DNA of 15,893 nt. It comes from an uncultured Bacillota bacterium. GTDB taxonomy: Bacteria > Bacillota > Limnochordia > Limnochordales > ZCTH02-B6. The stretch lies in contig CALFSR010000070.1 of NCBI GenBank assembly GCA_937916565.1, positions 1 through 15,893 on the forward strand, in the 5' to 3' direction. The notes under the pieces were generated by a model. It was not told the origin of the DNA. It saw only the letters and a list, made by a program, of their open reading frames with translations, and did not search any database. The first letter of the stretch is position 1. Each line of letters starts with the position of its first letter. Below, piece after piece: positions 7,546-14,166 of this stretch. The translations under genes and the position numbers were made by a program.

Positions 7546-8970
7546 ATGCAGCCCCGCACGATGTTCGAGAAAATCTGGGACAGCCACGTGGTCCACCAGG
7601 AGCCCGGCAAGCCGGCGATCCTGTACATCGACCTCCACCTCGTGCACGAGGTCACCTCGCCGCAGGCCTTCGACGGCCTGCGGCTGGCCGGGCGCAAGGT
7701 GCGCCGGCCCGACCTGACCTTTGCCACGATGGACCACAACGTGCCGACGTGGGATCGGAGCCTGCCGGTGACCGACGAGATCGCCGCCCGGCAGATGGAG
7801 GCGCTGGCCCGCAACTGCAAGGAGTTCGGGATCACGCTCTACGACCTTTTCAGCCCGCACCAGGGCATCGTGCACGTCATCGGCCCCCAGCTTGGGCTGA
7901 CGCAGCCGGGCAAGACCATCGTCTGCGGCGACAGCCACACGTCCACCCACGGCGCTTTCGGGGCCCTTGCTTTTGGCATCGGCACCAGCGAGGTCGAGCA
8001 CGTGCTCGCGACCCAGTGCCTGCTGCAGGCCAAACCCAAGACGATGGAGATCCACGTGGCCGGTGACTTGCCGCCGGGCGTGACCGCAAAGGACGTCATC
8101 CTCGGCATCATCGGCCACATCGGCACCGCCGGAGCCACGGGCTACGTCGTCGAGTACACCGGCAAGTGCATCCGCGGCTTCAGCATGGAAGAGCGGATGA
8201 CCATCTGCAACATGTCCATCGAAGCCGGCGCCCGGGCTGGCATGATCGCCCCGGATGCGACGACGTTCAAGTATCTGGAAGGCCGGGCTTACGCTCCGAA
8301 GGGCAAGGAGTGGGAAGAGGCGGTAGCCCAGTGGGAGAAGCTGCCGACCGATCCCGGCGCCCGCTTTGACGCTCGGGTCGAGATCGACGGAGCTCGCCTG
8401 GAGCCCATGGTGACGTGGGGCACCAGCCCCGGCCAAGTGGTGCCGGTAACGGGCCGCGTGCCGGATCCCAACGATTTCGCCGACGCCAACGAGCGCAAGG
8501 CGGCGGCCCGGGCCCTGGAGTACATGGGCCTGGAGCCTGGCACGCCCATCCAGGACATCCGCATCGACCGGGTCTTCATCGGCTCGTGCACCAACGCCCG
8601 CCTCGAGGACTTGCGGGCCGCGGCGGCGGTCGTGCGTGGCCGGCGGGTGGCGCCCCACGTGCGGGCCATGGTTGTTCCCGGTTCCCAGTTCGTCAAGAAG
8701 CAGGCCGAGAAGGAAGGCTTGGACCAGATCTTCAAGGCCGCCGGTTTTGAGTGGCGGGAGGCCGGCTGCAGCATGTGCCTGGGGATGAACCCCGACATCC
8801 TCTCGCCGGGCGAGCGGTGCGCATCCACGTCCAACCGGAACTTCGAAGGCCGCCAGGGCCGGGGCGGGCGGACGCACCTGGTCAGCCCCCAGATGGCGGC
8901 GGCCGCGGCCATCGCCGGCCACTTCGTGGACATCCGCGAGTGGGACGTGGCGGCGGAGTCGGTCGGCTAA
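7546..8970 (+). CDS. leuC: 3-isopropylmalate dehydratase, large subunit
   Basis: With LeuD this aconitase-family protein isomerises 2- to 3-isopropylmalate, and it would also process citramalate made by CimA. The 474-residue length and sequence match the long, proteobacterial-type LeuC rather than the shorter (about 420 residue) archaeal-like type. The [4Fe-4S] ligands are C348 (GSCTNARLEDL) and C408 and C411 (GCSMCLGMNPD). Other markers are TMDHNVPT, GDSHTSTHGAFGALAFGIGT and STSNRNFEGRQGRGGRTHLV. The ATG at 7546 follows GGGAGGGAA. Another in-frame ATG at 7561 is less well placed, and the open frame extending to 7498 overlaps leuA. Function needs the leuD product encoded just downstream. Confidence 0.97.
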   Translation: MQPRTMFEKIWDSHVVHQEPGKPAILYIDLHLVHEVTSPQAFDGLRLAGRKVRRPDLTFATMDHNVPTWDRSLPVTDEIAARQMEALARNCKEFGITLYDLFSPHQGIVHVIGPQLGLTQPGKTIVCGDSHTSTHGAFGALAFGIGTSEVEHVLATQCLLQAKPKTMEIHVAGDLPPGVTAKDVILGIIGHIGTAGATGYVVEYTGKCIRGFSMEERMTICNMSIEAGARAGMIAPDATTFKYLEGRAYAPKGKEWEEAVAQWEKLPTDPGARFDARVEIDGARLEPMVTWGTSPGQVVPVTGRVPDPNDFADANERKAAARALEYMGLEPGTPIQDIRIDRVFIGSCTNARLEDLRAAAAVVRGRRVAPHVRAMVVPGSQFVKKQAEKEGLDQIFKAAGFEWREAGCSMCLGMNPDILSPGERCASTSNRNFEGRQGRGGRTHLVSPQMAAAAAIAGHFVDIREWDVAAESVG

Positions 8971-9000
8971 TCCCGCGGTGCCCAGAGCCGCAGGGCGGTT

Positions 9001-9034
9001 GGCGCCGGCGGGCCGCTGGCCGGCTGCCGGCGCC
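9001..9034 (+). other. GC hairpin between leuC and leuD
   Basis: GGCGCCGGC (9001-9009) pairs perfectly with GCCGGCGCC (9026-9034), and the stem extends inward by a G-T wobble and a G-C pair. It occupies the middle of the 102-base leuC-leuD spacer, some 20 bases before the leuD ribosome binding site. No T run follows. LeuC and LeuD are needed in equal amounts, so a real terminator here would be surprising; RNA stability or processing is more plausible. Confidence 0.45.
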
Positions 9035-9072
9035 GGTGAGTTTGTCAACAGCATTGGAGGTGCGGTTTCGCC

Positions 9073-9681
9073 ATGCAGGCCTTGCGCGTCCACAGCGGGC
9101 TCGTCGTTCCCTTGGACCGGGTGAACGTCGACACCGATCAGATCATCCCAAAGCAGTTTTTGAAGCGCATTGAGCGCACCGGCTTCGGCCAGTTCCTCTT
9201 CTACGACTGGCGGTTTCAGGAGGACGGGACGCCCAACCCGGACTTCATACTCAACCAGCCGCAGTACCAGGGCGCCACGATTTTGCTGGCCCGCAACAAC
9301 TTCGGGTGCGGTTCGTCCCGGGAGCACGCGCCTTGGGCCCTCCTCGACTACGGTTTCCGCGTCATCATCGCGCCGTCGTTCGCGGACATCTTTTATAACA
9401 ACTGCTTCCAAAACGGCATTCTTCCCGTGCGCCTGACCGAGAAGCAGGTGGATGAGCTGTTCCGGCGGGCCCAGGCCGAGCCCGGCTACCGGCTGACGGT
9501 GGACCTGGAGACGTGCCAGGTGCGGGACGACGCGGGGCTCGTCGTCGAGTTCACGCTCGATCCCTTCCGGCGCCATTGCCTCCTGGAGGGACTCGACGAC
9601 ATCGGCATCACCCTCCAGTTCGAGGACAAGATCCGCGCGTTTGAGGAGCGGCACCGGATCTACGGCATGGCGGCGCGGTAA
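9073..9681 (+). CDS. leuD: 3-isopropylmalate dehydratase, small subunit
   Basis: This small subunit supplies the swivelling substrate-binding domain of the LeuCD isomerase. The 202-residue length is that of the long bacterial form and matches the long-type LeuC encoded before it. Key stretches are VNVDTDQIIPKQFLKRIERTG near the N-terminus, the NNFGCGSSREHAPWAL substrate loop, and APSFADIFYNNCFQNGILPV. TGGAGGTG lies about 10 bases before the ATG. It is separated from leuC by a 102-base spacer holding a strong hairpin. No leuB follows, although leuB often lies next to leuD in related operons. Confidence 0.97.
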   Translation: MQALRVHSGLVVPLDRVNVDTDQIIPKQFLKRIERTGFGQFLFYDWRFQEDGTPNPDFILNQPQYQGATILLARNNFGCGSSREHAPWALLDYGFRVIIAPSFADIFYNNCFQNGILPVRLTEKQVDELFRRAQAEPGYRLTVDLETCQVRDDAGLVVEFTLDPFRRHCLLEGLDDIGITLQFEDKIRAFEERHRIYGMAAR

Positions 9682-9798
9682 CTGCGCCGCCCGCAGCGGA
9701 CCGCGCAGGTTGCACCGGCGTCGCAGCGGACGAGGGACGGGGCGGCGGCCCGGTGGAGCCGCCGGAGCAAATGCAGCAACGGACGAAGGAGGCGCGGC
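9682..9798 (+). other. leuD-cimA spacer with a hairpin, no leuB remnant
   Basis: This 117-base spacer lies where many Bacillota carry leuB. I see no reading frame resembling LeuB in it. CGGCGGC (9743-9749) can pair with GCCGCCG (9758-9764) around an 8-base loop, and a smaller stem CTGCG/CGCAG lies just after the leuD stop. The ribosome binding site AAGGAGG (9786-9792) serves cimA. No promoter is convincing. Confidence 0.4.
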
Positions 9799-11430
9799 TT
9801 GGCGATGACCGAGTCGGTGGCACAACGCATCCAGCTCTTCGACACGACACTGCGGGACGGCACCCAGGGCGAAGGCGTGTCTTTTTCCGCCGAGGACAAG
9901 GTGCGCATCGCCCAGCGCTTGGACCGGTTCGGCATCGACTACATTGAGGGCGGCTGGCCCGGCTCAAACCCGAAAGACGTCGAGTTCTTCCAGCGCATCC
10001 GGGACGTCCCCTTGGAGCGGGCCCGGGTAACGGCGTTCGGCAGCACGCGCCGGGCCGGGGTCGCGCCCGAAGATGACGCGAACCTCAAGGCCATCGTGGA
10101 CGCCGGGGTATCGGTGGCCTCCATCTTCGGCAAGTCGTGGGATTTCCACGTGACGCACGCCCTCGGGACGACGCTGCAGGAAAACCTGAACATGATCGCC
10201 GATAGCGTGCGTTTTCTCCGAGCCAATGGGCTTGAGGTCATCTACGACGCCGAGCACTTTTTCGACGGCTACAAGCGCTGCGGCACCTACGCCCTGGAGA
10301 CTTTGTGGGCGGCGTGGGAGGCGGGCGCGAGCGTGCTCGTTCTCTGCGACACCAACGGCGGGTCGCTGCCGGAAGAGATCTACGAGATCGTCCTGGCCGT
10401 GCGGGAGCGGTTGCCGGCGCCCCTAGGCATCCATGCCCACAACGACGGCGGGCTGGGCGTAGCCAACACCCTTGCCGCGGTGAGGGCCGGCGCCCGCCAC
10501 GTGCAGGGGACCATCAACGGCTACGGCGAGCGGTGCGGCAATGCGGACCTCATCCAGGTTATCCCCAACCTGCAGCTCAAGATGGGGTACAGCTGCGTGC
10601 CGGCCAGCGAGCTGCGGGCCTTGACCGAGCTGTCCCGCTTCGTCAGCGAGCTGGCCAACCGCGCGCCCAACGACCACCATCCGTTTGTCGGGCGGAGCGT
10701 CTTTGCCCACAAGGGCGGCATCCACGTCAGCGCGGTGCTCAAGTACCCGGAAACCTACGAGCACATCCCTCCCGAACTGGTGGGCAACGAGCGGCGGGTG
10801 CTGGTGTCGGAGCTGTCCGGCGGCAGCAACGTCATCTACAAGGCCCGGGAGCGGGGCATTCAGCTCGAGAAGGATTCGCCGGCGCTCAAGGAGGTCGTGG
10901 CCACCATCAAGCACCTGGAGCACCAGGGCTACTACTTCGAGGCCGCCGAAGGCTCCTTTGAGCTCTTGCTGCGCAAGGCCGTCGGTGATTACCGGCCGTA
11001 CTTCGCCCTGGAAGGCCTGCGGCTCATCATCGAAAAGGACGACATGACCGATGAGCCGGTGGCCGAGGCCATCATCAAGGTGCGGGTGGGCGATGCGGTG
11101 GTGCACACGGCCGCGGAGGGAAACGGCCCGGTGAACGCGCTGGACAACGCCTTGCGCAAGGCGCTGGTGGACGTGTACCCCGAGGTGGCTCGCATTCACC
11201 TGACGGACTACAAAGTGCGGGTGCTCAACGAGGACGGGGGCACGGGCGCGAAGGTGCGGGTGCTCATCCAAAGCGCCTGCGACGGCCGGTCGTGGGGAAC
11301 GGTGGGCGTCTCGGCCAACATCATCGAGGCGAGCTGGATCGCCCTGGTGGACAGCGTCGAGTACGGCCTAATGGCGTGCGGGGTCGCACCGCTGGCGGCG
11401 CCGGTCCGGGCCGCCGCAGCCGGGAGATAA
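9799..11430 (+). CDS. cimA: (R)-citramalate synthase
   Basis: This DRE-TIM enzyme condenses pyruvate with acetyl-CoA to citramalate, which LeuCD and LeuB convert to 2-oxobutyrate, bypassing threonine for isoleucine synthesis. The 543-residue length and the sequence FDTTLRDGTQGEGVSFSAED are characteristic of the CimA branch; leuA in this window has GEQSPG at the same place. Catalytic R19 and metal D15 lie in that motif, the metal pair H212/H214 in GIHAHNDGGLGVANT, then NGYGERCGNADL and FAHKGGIHVSAVLK; a C-terminal regulatory LeuA dimer domain follows. AAGGAGG (9786-9792) lies 6 bases before TTG 9799 and 12 before ATG 9805, so TTG is slightly favoured. It is the last gene of the operon, followed by a strong terminator. 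Confidence 0.93.
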   Translation: MAMTESVAQRIQLFDTTLRDGTQGEGVSFSAEDKVRIAQRLDRFGIDYIEGGWPGSNPKDVEFFQRIRDVPLERARVTAFGSTRRAGVAPEDDANLKAIVDAGVSVASIFGKSWDFHVTHALGTTLQENLNMIADSVRFLRANGLEVIYDAEHFFDGYKRCGTYALETLWAAWEAGASVLVLCDTNGGSLPEEIYEIVLAVRERLPAPLGIHAHNDGGLGVANTLAAVRAGARHVQGTINGYGERCGNADLIQVIPNLQLKMGYSCVPASELRALTELSRFVSELANRAPNDHHPFVGRSVFAHKGGIHVSAVLKYPETYEHIPPELVGNERRVLVSELSGGSNVIYKARERGIQLEKDSPALKEVVATIKHLEHQGYYFEAAEGSFELLLRKAVGDYRPYFALEGLRLIIEKDDMTDEPVAEAIIKVRVGDAVVHTAAEGNGPVNALDNALRKALVDVYPEVARIHLTDYKVRVLNEDGGTGAKVRVLIQSACDGRSWGTVGVSANIIEASWIALVDSVEYGLMACGVAPLAAPVRAAAAGR

Positions 11431-11433
11431 CCC

Positions 11434-11483
11434 GGGGCCGCTGGGACCGCCCGATCCGGCGGGTGCCCGGCGGCCCCTTTTTT
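11434..11483 (+). terminator. Intrinsic terminator of the branched-chain amino acid operon
   Basis: GGGGCCGCTGGG (11434-11445) pairs with CCCGGCGGCCCC (11466-11477) over 12 positions including one T-G wobble. An inner stem CCGCC/GGCGG (11447-11451 with 11458-11462) closes a small loop, and six T residues follow at 11478-11483. It begins three bases after the cimA stop. It also lies downstream of the converging pyrophosphatase gene, but that strand lacks a good T run after the stem. Confidence 0.9.
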
Positions 11484-11520
11484 GCCCCCTCGCCGTATTC
11501 CCCCGGGGCGGGGCCGGGTG

Positions 11521-12009
11521 TTACGCGCGCGCCTGTCGGCGCCGCCTGACGGATTCCTCGATGACCCGGAGGGCGTGTTCCCGGTCTTTCCAGCTGCCGA
11601 CACGGGTCTGTTTGCCTTCCAAATCTTTATACACCTGGAAGAAGTGCGTGATTTCCCGCAGCAGGTGCGCCGGCACGTCGCTCAGCTCTTGCACCCAGTT
11701 CCACTGCGGGTCGCTGACGGGCACCGCGAGGATCTTTTCGTCGGGCCCCTTTTCGTCCCACATCTCAAACACGCCGACGGGCCGGGCGCGGATGATGCAA
11801 CCGGGAAACGTGGCTTCGCCGACCAAGACCAGCGCGTCCAGCTCATCGCCGTCCTCGGCGAGAGTATCCGGGATGAACCCGTAATCGGCCGGGTAGTGCA
11901 CCGAGGAGAAGAGCATGCGGTCGAGGAAGAAGCGGCCGGTTTCCTTGTCGTACTCGTATTTGTTGCGGCTGCCGCGGGGAATCTCGACCATGACCAGAAT
12001 GTGGTCCAT
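11521..12009 (-). CDS. ppa: Inorganic pyrophosphatase, family I
   Basis: This soluble enzyme hydrolyses pyrophosphate to phosphate and so drives biosynthetic reactions forward. The 162-residue length is typical of compact bacterial family I enzymes. Visible active-site elements are NKYEYD (residues 16-21), YPADYGFIPDTL (39-50), and the signature D53-G-D55-E-L-D58, whose aspartates bind metal; GPDEKILAVPVSDP follows. The start ATG reads on the minus strand at 12009-12007, with TGAGGTG about 8 bases before it. It stands alone, convergent with cimA and divergent from ccmE, and a plausible promoter lies at 12061-12089. Many Bacillota instead use the unrelated Mn-dependent family II enzyme; this one is clearly family I. 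Confidence 0.96.
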   Translation of the reverse strand: MDHILVMVEIPRGSRNKYEYDKETGRFFLDRMLFSSVHYPADYGFIPDTLAEDGDELDALVLVGEATFPGCIIRARPVGVFEMWDEKGPDEKILAVPVSDPQWNWVQELSDVPAHLLREITHFFQVYKDLEGKQTRVGSWKDREHALRVIEESVRRRRQARA

Positions 12010-12060
12010 TGCGCCAACACCTCACTCACGGGCGGGGATGTTCCGCGCTCGGGCGTGGGA

Positions 12061-12089
12061 ATCCTTGCGCCCGCGCGGCGAAGGGACAA
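12061..12089 (-). promoter_or_regulatory. Candidate sigma-A promoter for ppa
   Basis: Read on the minus strand, TTGTCC (12089-12084) is followed after 17 bases by AAGGAT (12066-12061). The -10 box is weak but keeps the A at position 2 and the T at position 6. Transcription would start near 12055, leaving a leader of about 45 bases. The -35 box is identical to that of the divergent ccm promoter. Confidence 0.4.
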
Positions 12090-12095
12090 ATGTCC
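12084..12095. promoter_or_regulatory. Palindrome GGACA-AA-TGTCC, possible operator
   Basis: A perfect 5-base inverted repeat with a 2-base centre covers the candidate -35 box of ppa. A repressor bound here could act on ppa, and perhaps on the divergent ccm operon some 70 bases away. I recognise no specific regulator for it. Confidence 0.3.
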
Positions 12096-12155
12096 TAAAC
12101 GCACTCGACAATCGTCCCCTCCTGCGGCGCGGAGCGCGCCCCGGCCGTGGATCCC

Positions 12156-12184
12156 TTGTCCCGGTGGGGCGGTTTTGCTAGACT
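12156..12184 (+). promoter_or_regulatory. Candidate sigma-A promoter of the ccm operon
   Basis: TTGTCC (12156-12161) and TAGACT (12179-12184) are spaced by exactly 17 bases, and TG at 12176-12177 gives an extended -10 (TGcTAGACT). Transcription would start about 7 bases further on, leaving a leader of roughly 25 bases with the GGGAGGGAG ribosome binding site (12199-12207) before ccmE. The intervening spacer 12010-12155 otherwise holds only the divergent ppa promoter elements. Confidence 0.65.
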
Positions 12185-12216
12185 GAGACGAGAGAGCCGG
12201 GAGGGAGCCTAGGCCC

Positions 12217-12693
12217 ATGGATCCACGCAAGCGCAAGGTCACGGTAGCGCTCGTCTTGGTGGGCGTCGTCCTTGCTTATCTCATCGCCACCGCGGCGTCC
12301 AGCACGACCATGTACTACTTGACGGTCCAAGAGGCCCTCGCCCGCGGCAAAGACCTGGAGGGGCGCTGGATTCGCATCCAGGGCCATGTGCCGGGGGACA
12401 CGATTCGTTGGGATTCGCGCGAGTTTCTGCTCACCTTTGAGGTGTCCGACGGCCGGCAACGGGTGCCCGTCGTGTACCGCGGCGTCCGGCCGGACAACCT
12501 GATCGACGGGACCAACGTCGTGCTTGAGGGCGCGTTCAACTCCGCCGGCGTCTTTGAAGTCGACCGGCTGCTGGTGCAGTGCGTGTCCAAGTACGAGGCG
12601 GCGGATCGGCCGGGCGCGAGCGCGCCCAAGTACGAGGAAATCGACGTGGTGCTCTACGAGTCGTACGATTCGGGCTGGCGCGGGGTGCGCTAG
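12217..12693 (+). CDS. ccmE: Cytochrome c maturation heme chaperone CcmE, CxxxY variant
   Basis: CcmE is a membrane-anchored periplasmic-side chaperone that covalently holds heme before transfer to apocytochrome c. The 158-residue protein has a single N-terminal membrane anchor (about residues 8-26) and an OB-fold domain (YYLTVQEALARG, WIRIQGHVPG, VPVVYRGVRPDNLIDGTNVV), matching the CcmE layout. After the last strand the classical family has His-x-x-x-Tyr with the heme-binding His; here it is C122-V-S-K-Y126. This corresponds to the CxxxY class described in archaea and Desulfovibrio. It is first in the operon, just after a good promoter, with GGGAGGGAG upstream of the ATG. The C-terminal tail (about residues 127-158) is acidic and Tyr-containing, unlike the E. 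coli tail. Confidence 0.9.
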   Translation: MDPRKRKVTVALVLVGVVLAYLIATAASSTTMYYLTVQEALARGKDLEGRWIRIQGHVPGDTIRWDSREFLLTFEVSDGRQRVPVVYRGVRPDNLIDGTNVVLEGAFNSAGVFEVDRLLVQCVSKYEAADRPGASAPKYEEIDVVLYESYDSGWRGVR

Positions 12694-12694
12694 C

Positions 12695-13492
12695 TTGCGC
12701 ATCGAGCTCCGATCCGCGACGCGGCGCGTCGACGGCCGCCGGCTTCTGGATGCCATCACCCTCGCGATCGACCCGGGACAGGCGCTTCTCATCTGCGGGC
12801 CCAACGGCGCCGGCAAGAGCACGCTGCTCAAGGCGCTGGCTGGGCTCGTGCCGTTGACCGGGGGTGAAGTTCTCTACGACGGGAAACCGGCGTCCAAATG
12901 GGGACCCGCCTTGCGGCGCCGGATTGGCGCCCTTTTTCACGAGAGCCTGCTGTACGACGAGCTTTCGGTCGTGGACAACCTCCTGTTTGCCGCGCGCTTG
13001 TTTGGGCTCCCGCAGCCCCAAGGGCGCGTCCGGGCCATGATCGACGCGGCGGGACTGCGCCTTGTAGCCCGGGAGCCCGCCGGCCGGTTGTCGCGGGGTA
13101 TGAAGCAGCGGTTGGCGCTGGCCCGGGCGCTATTGCACGACCCGGACGTGTTGCTGCTCGATGAGCCGTTCGCGGGCCTCGACGCCCGCTGGGCCGCGTG
13201 GTTGGCGGACCGGCTGGCGGCGGAGCGGCGCCGCGGGGCGAGCGTCGTCGTCGTCGCCCACGAGTGGCGCCTGGCGTGGCCGCTGGCCGACCGGGCGGCG
13301 GTGCTGGTGCGGGGACGGCTCGAGCGGCTGCTGGACGCTGCCGCATGGGATGTCGACCGGTTCGGCGCGGAGTACCGGCAGCTCCTTATGCCCGCAGGTT
13401 CGGTGGAAGCCGGCGCGGCGCTTTCCCATGCGGAGGTGGCCGGTGCGGCGTCCATGGGTGCAGCGCTCCCCGGGGAGGGGGGCGGCCCGTGA
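12695..13492 (+). CDS. ccmA: Heme exporter ATP-binding protein CcmA
   Basis: This is the ABC ATPase that with CcmB drives release of heme-loaded CcmE from CcmC. From the TTG at 12695 it has 265 residues. Motifs in order are Walker A GPNGAGKST (residues 35-43, K41), signature LSRGMKQRLALARAL (from 132), Walker B VLLLDEPFAGLD (D156, E157) and the switch histidine H189 in VVVAHEW. The TTG lies one base after the ccmE stop with GGGGTG about 7 bases upstream; the frame is open further back but overlaps ccmE. E. coli CcmA is about 207 residues; the extra here is largely an Ala/Gly-rich tail after residue 230. Assignment as CcmA rather than another ABC protein rests on ccmB and ccmC following with 4-base overlaps. 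Confidence 0.92.
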   Translation: MRIELRSATRRVDGRRLLDAITLAIDPGQALLICGPNGAGKSTLLKALAGLVPLTGGEVLYDGKPASKWGPALRRRIGALFHESLLYDELSVVDNLLFAARLFGLPQPQGRVRAMIDAAGLRLVAREPAGRLSRGMKQRLALARALLHDPDVLLLDEPFAGLDARWAAWLADRLAAERRRGASVVVVAHEWRLAWPLADRAAVLVRGRLERLLDAAAWDVDRFGAEYRQLLMPAGSVEAGAALSHAEVAGAASMGAALPGEGGGP

Positions 13493-14166
13493 GCGTGCTG
13501 CGGGCGGTTGCCGCCATCATCTGGAAAGACCTGCGGCTCGAATGGCGGACGGGAGAGGCAATCCTAACGCCCGCCCTCCTCGCCTTGCTGCTGTTGCTCG
13601 TCATCGTCTTTGGCCTTCCTCCCGGCGTCGCGCGGCAGGAGGGCGTCTTGACCGCGAGTTTGTGGACGGCGCTGTTTTTCGCGGGCACGGTGGGTCTTGC
13701 CCGCACTTTCGCCCGGGAGCGGGCGGAGGGCCGGCTGTGGGGGCTTTTGCTGGCACCGGTGGATCGCAGCGCCGTCTTTTTGGCCAAGGGCCTGGCCGCC
13801 TTTTTGTTCCTGGCGGTGGTGGCGCTCGTGACGATGCCGGCCTTTTTCGGGGTCTTTGGCCAGAGCCTCGGCGCGCCCCTTTGGCGGTGGGGCGTCGTCG
13901 TCGGCCTGGTGCTTTTGGCGTATGCGGCCGCCGGAACGCTCCTCTCCGCGGTTGCGGCGCAGCTCCGGGCGGGGGAAGTGCTGTACCCCGTTCTCCTGTT
14001 TCCCTTGCTGGTTCCGGTCATTCTTGCGGCGGTGCATCTCACGGACGCGCTCCTTACCACCGGCGGCTGGGAAAGGGAGGGGGTATGGATGCACATGCTG
14101 ATCTTGTATAACATTTTGTTCTGGGGTGTTCCGTACCTGATCTTCGAATACGTGGTGGAGGTATGA
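13489..14166 (+). CDS. ccmB: Heme exporter membrane protein CcmB
   Basis: CcmB is the membrane subunit of the CcmAB transporter. The 225 residues match the family length (about 220), and the sequence shows six hydrophobic segments. The typical N-terminal amphipathic start is IIWKDLRLEWRTGE, followed by a loop with FARERAEGRLWGLLLAPVDR and the C-terminal half with LYPVLLFPLLVPVILAA. It starts with GTG at 13489, which overlaps the ccmA stop as GTGA, with GGGGAGGGGG upstream. Its own stop overlaps the ccmC start as ATGA. The tight coupling suggests balanced production of the A, B and C subunits. Confidence 0.93.
   Translation: MSVLRAVAAIIWKDLRLEWRTGEAILTPALLALLLLLVIVFGLPPGVARQEGVLTASLWTALFFAGTVGLARTFARERAEGRLWGLLLAPVDRSAVFLAKGLAAFLFLAVVALVTMPAFFGVFGQSLGAPLWRWGVVVGLVLLAYAAAGTLLSAVAAQLRAGEVLYPVLLFPLLVPVILAAVHLTDALLTTGGWEREGVWMHMLILYNILFWGVPYLIFEYVVEV

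Noticed and set aside
6135..7835. Long minus-strand open frame opposite leuA
   Set aside because: It is antisense to leuA with low-complexity composition and no plausible start signal; it is a shadow of the real gene.
7432..9825. Very long minus-strand open frame (797 codons) opposite leuC and leuD
   Set aside because: The opposite strand encodes complete, motif-rich LeuC and LeuD. The minus frame has no recognisable domain, is rich in Arg, Pro, His and Ala, and is expected from GC-biased third positions.
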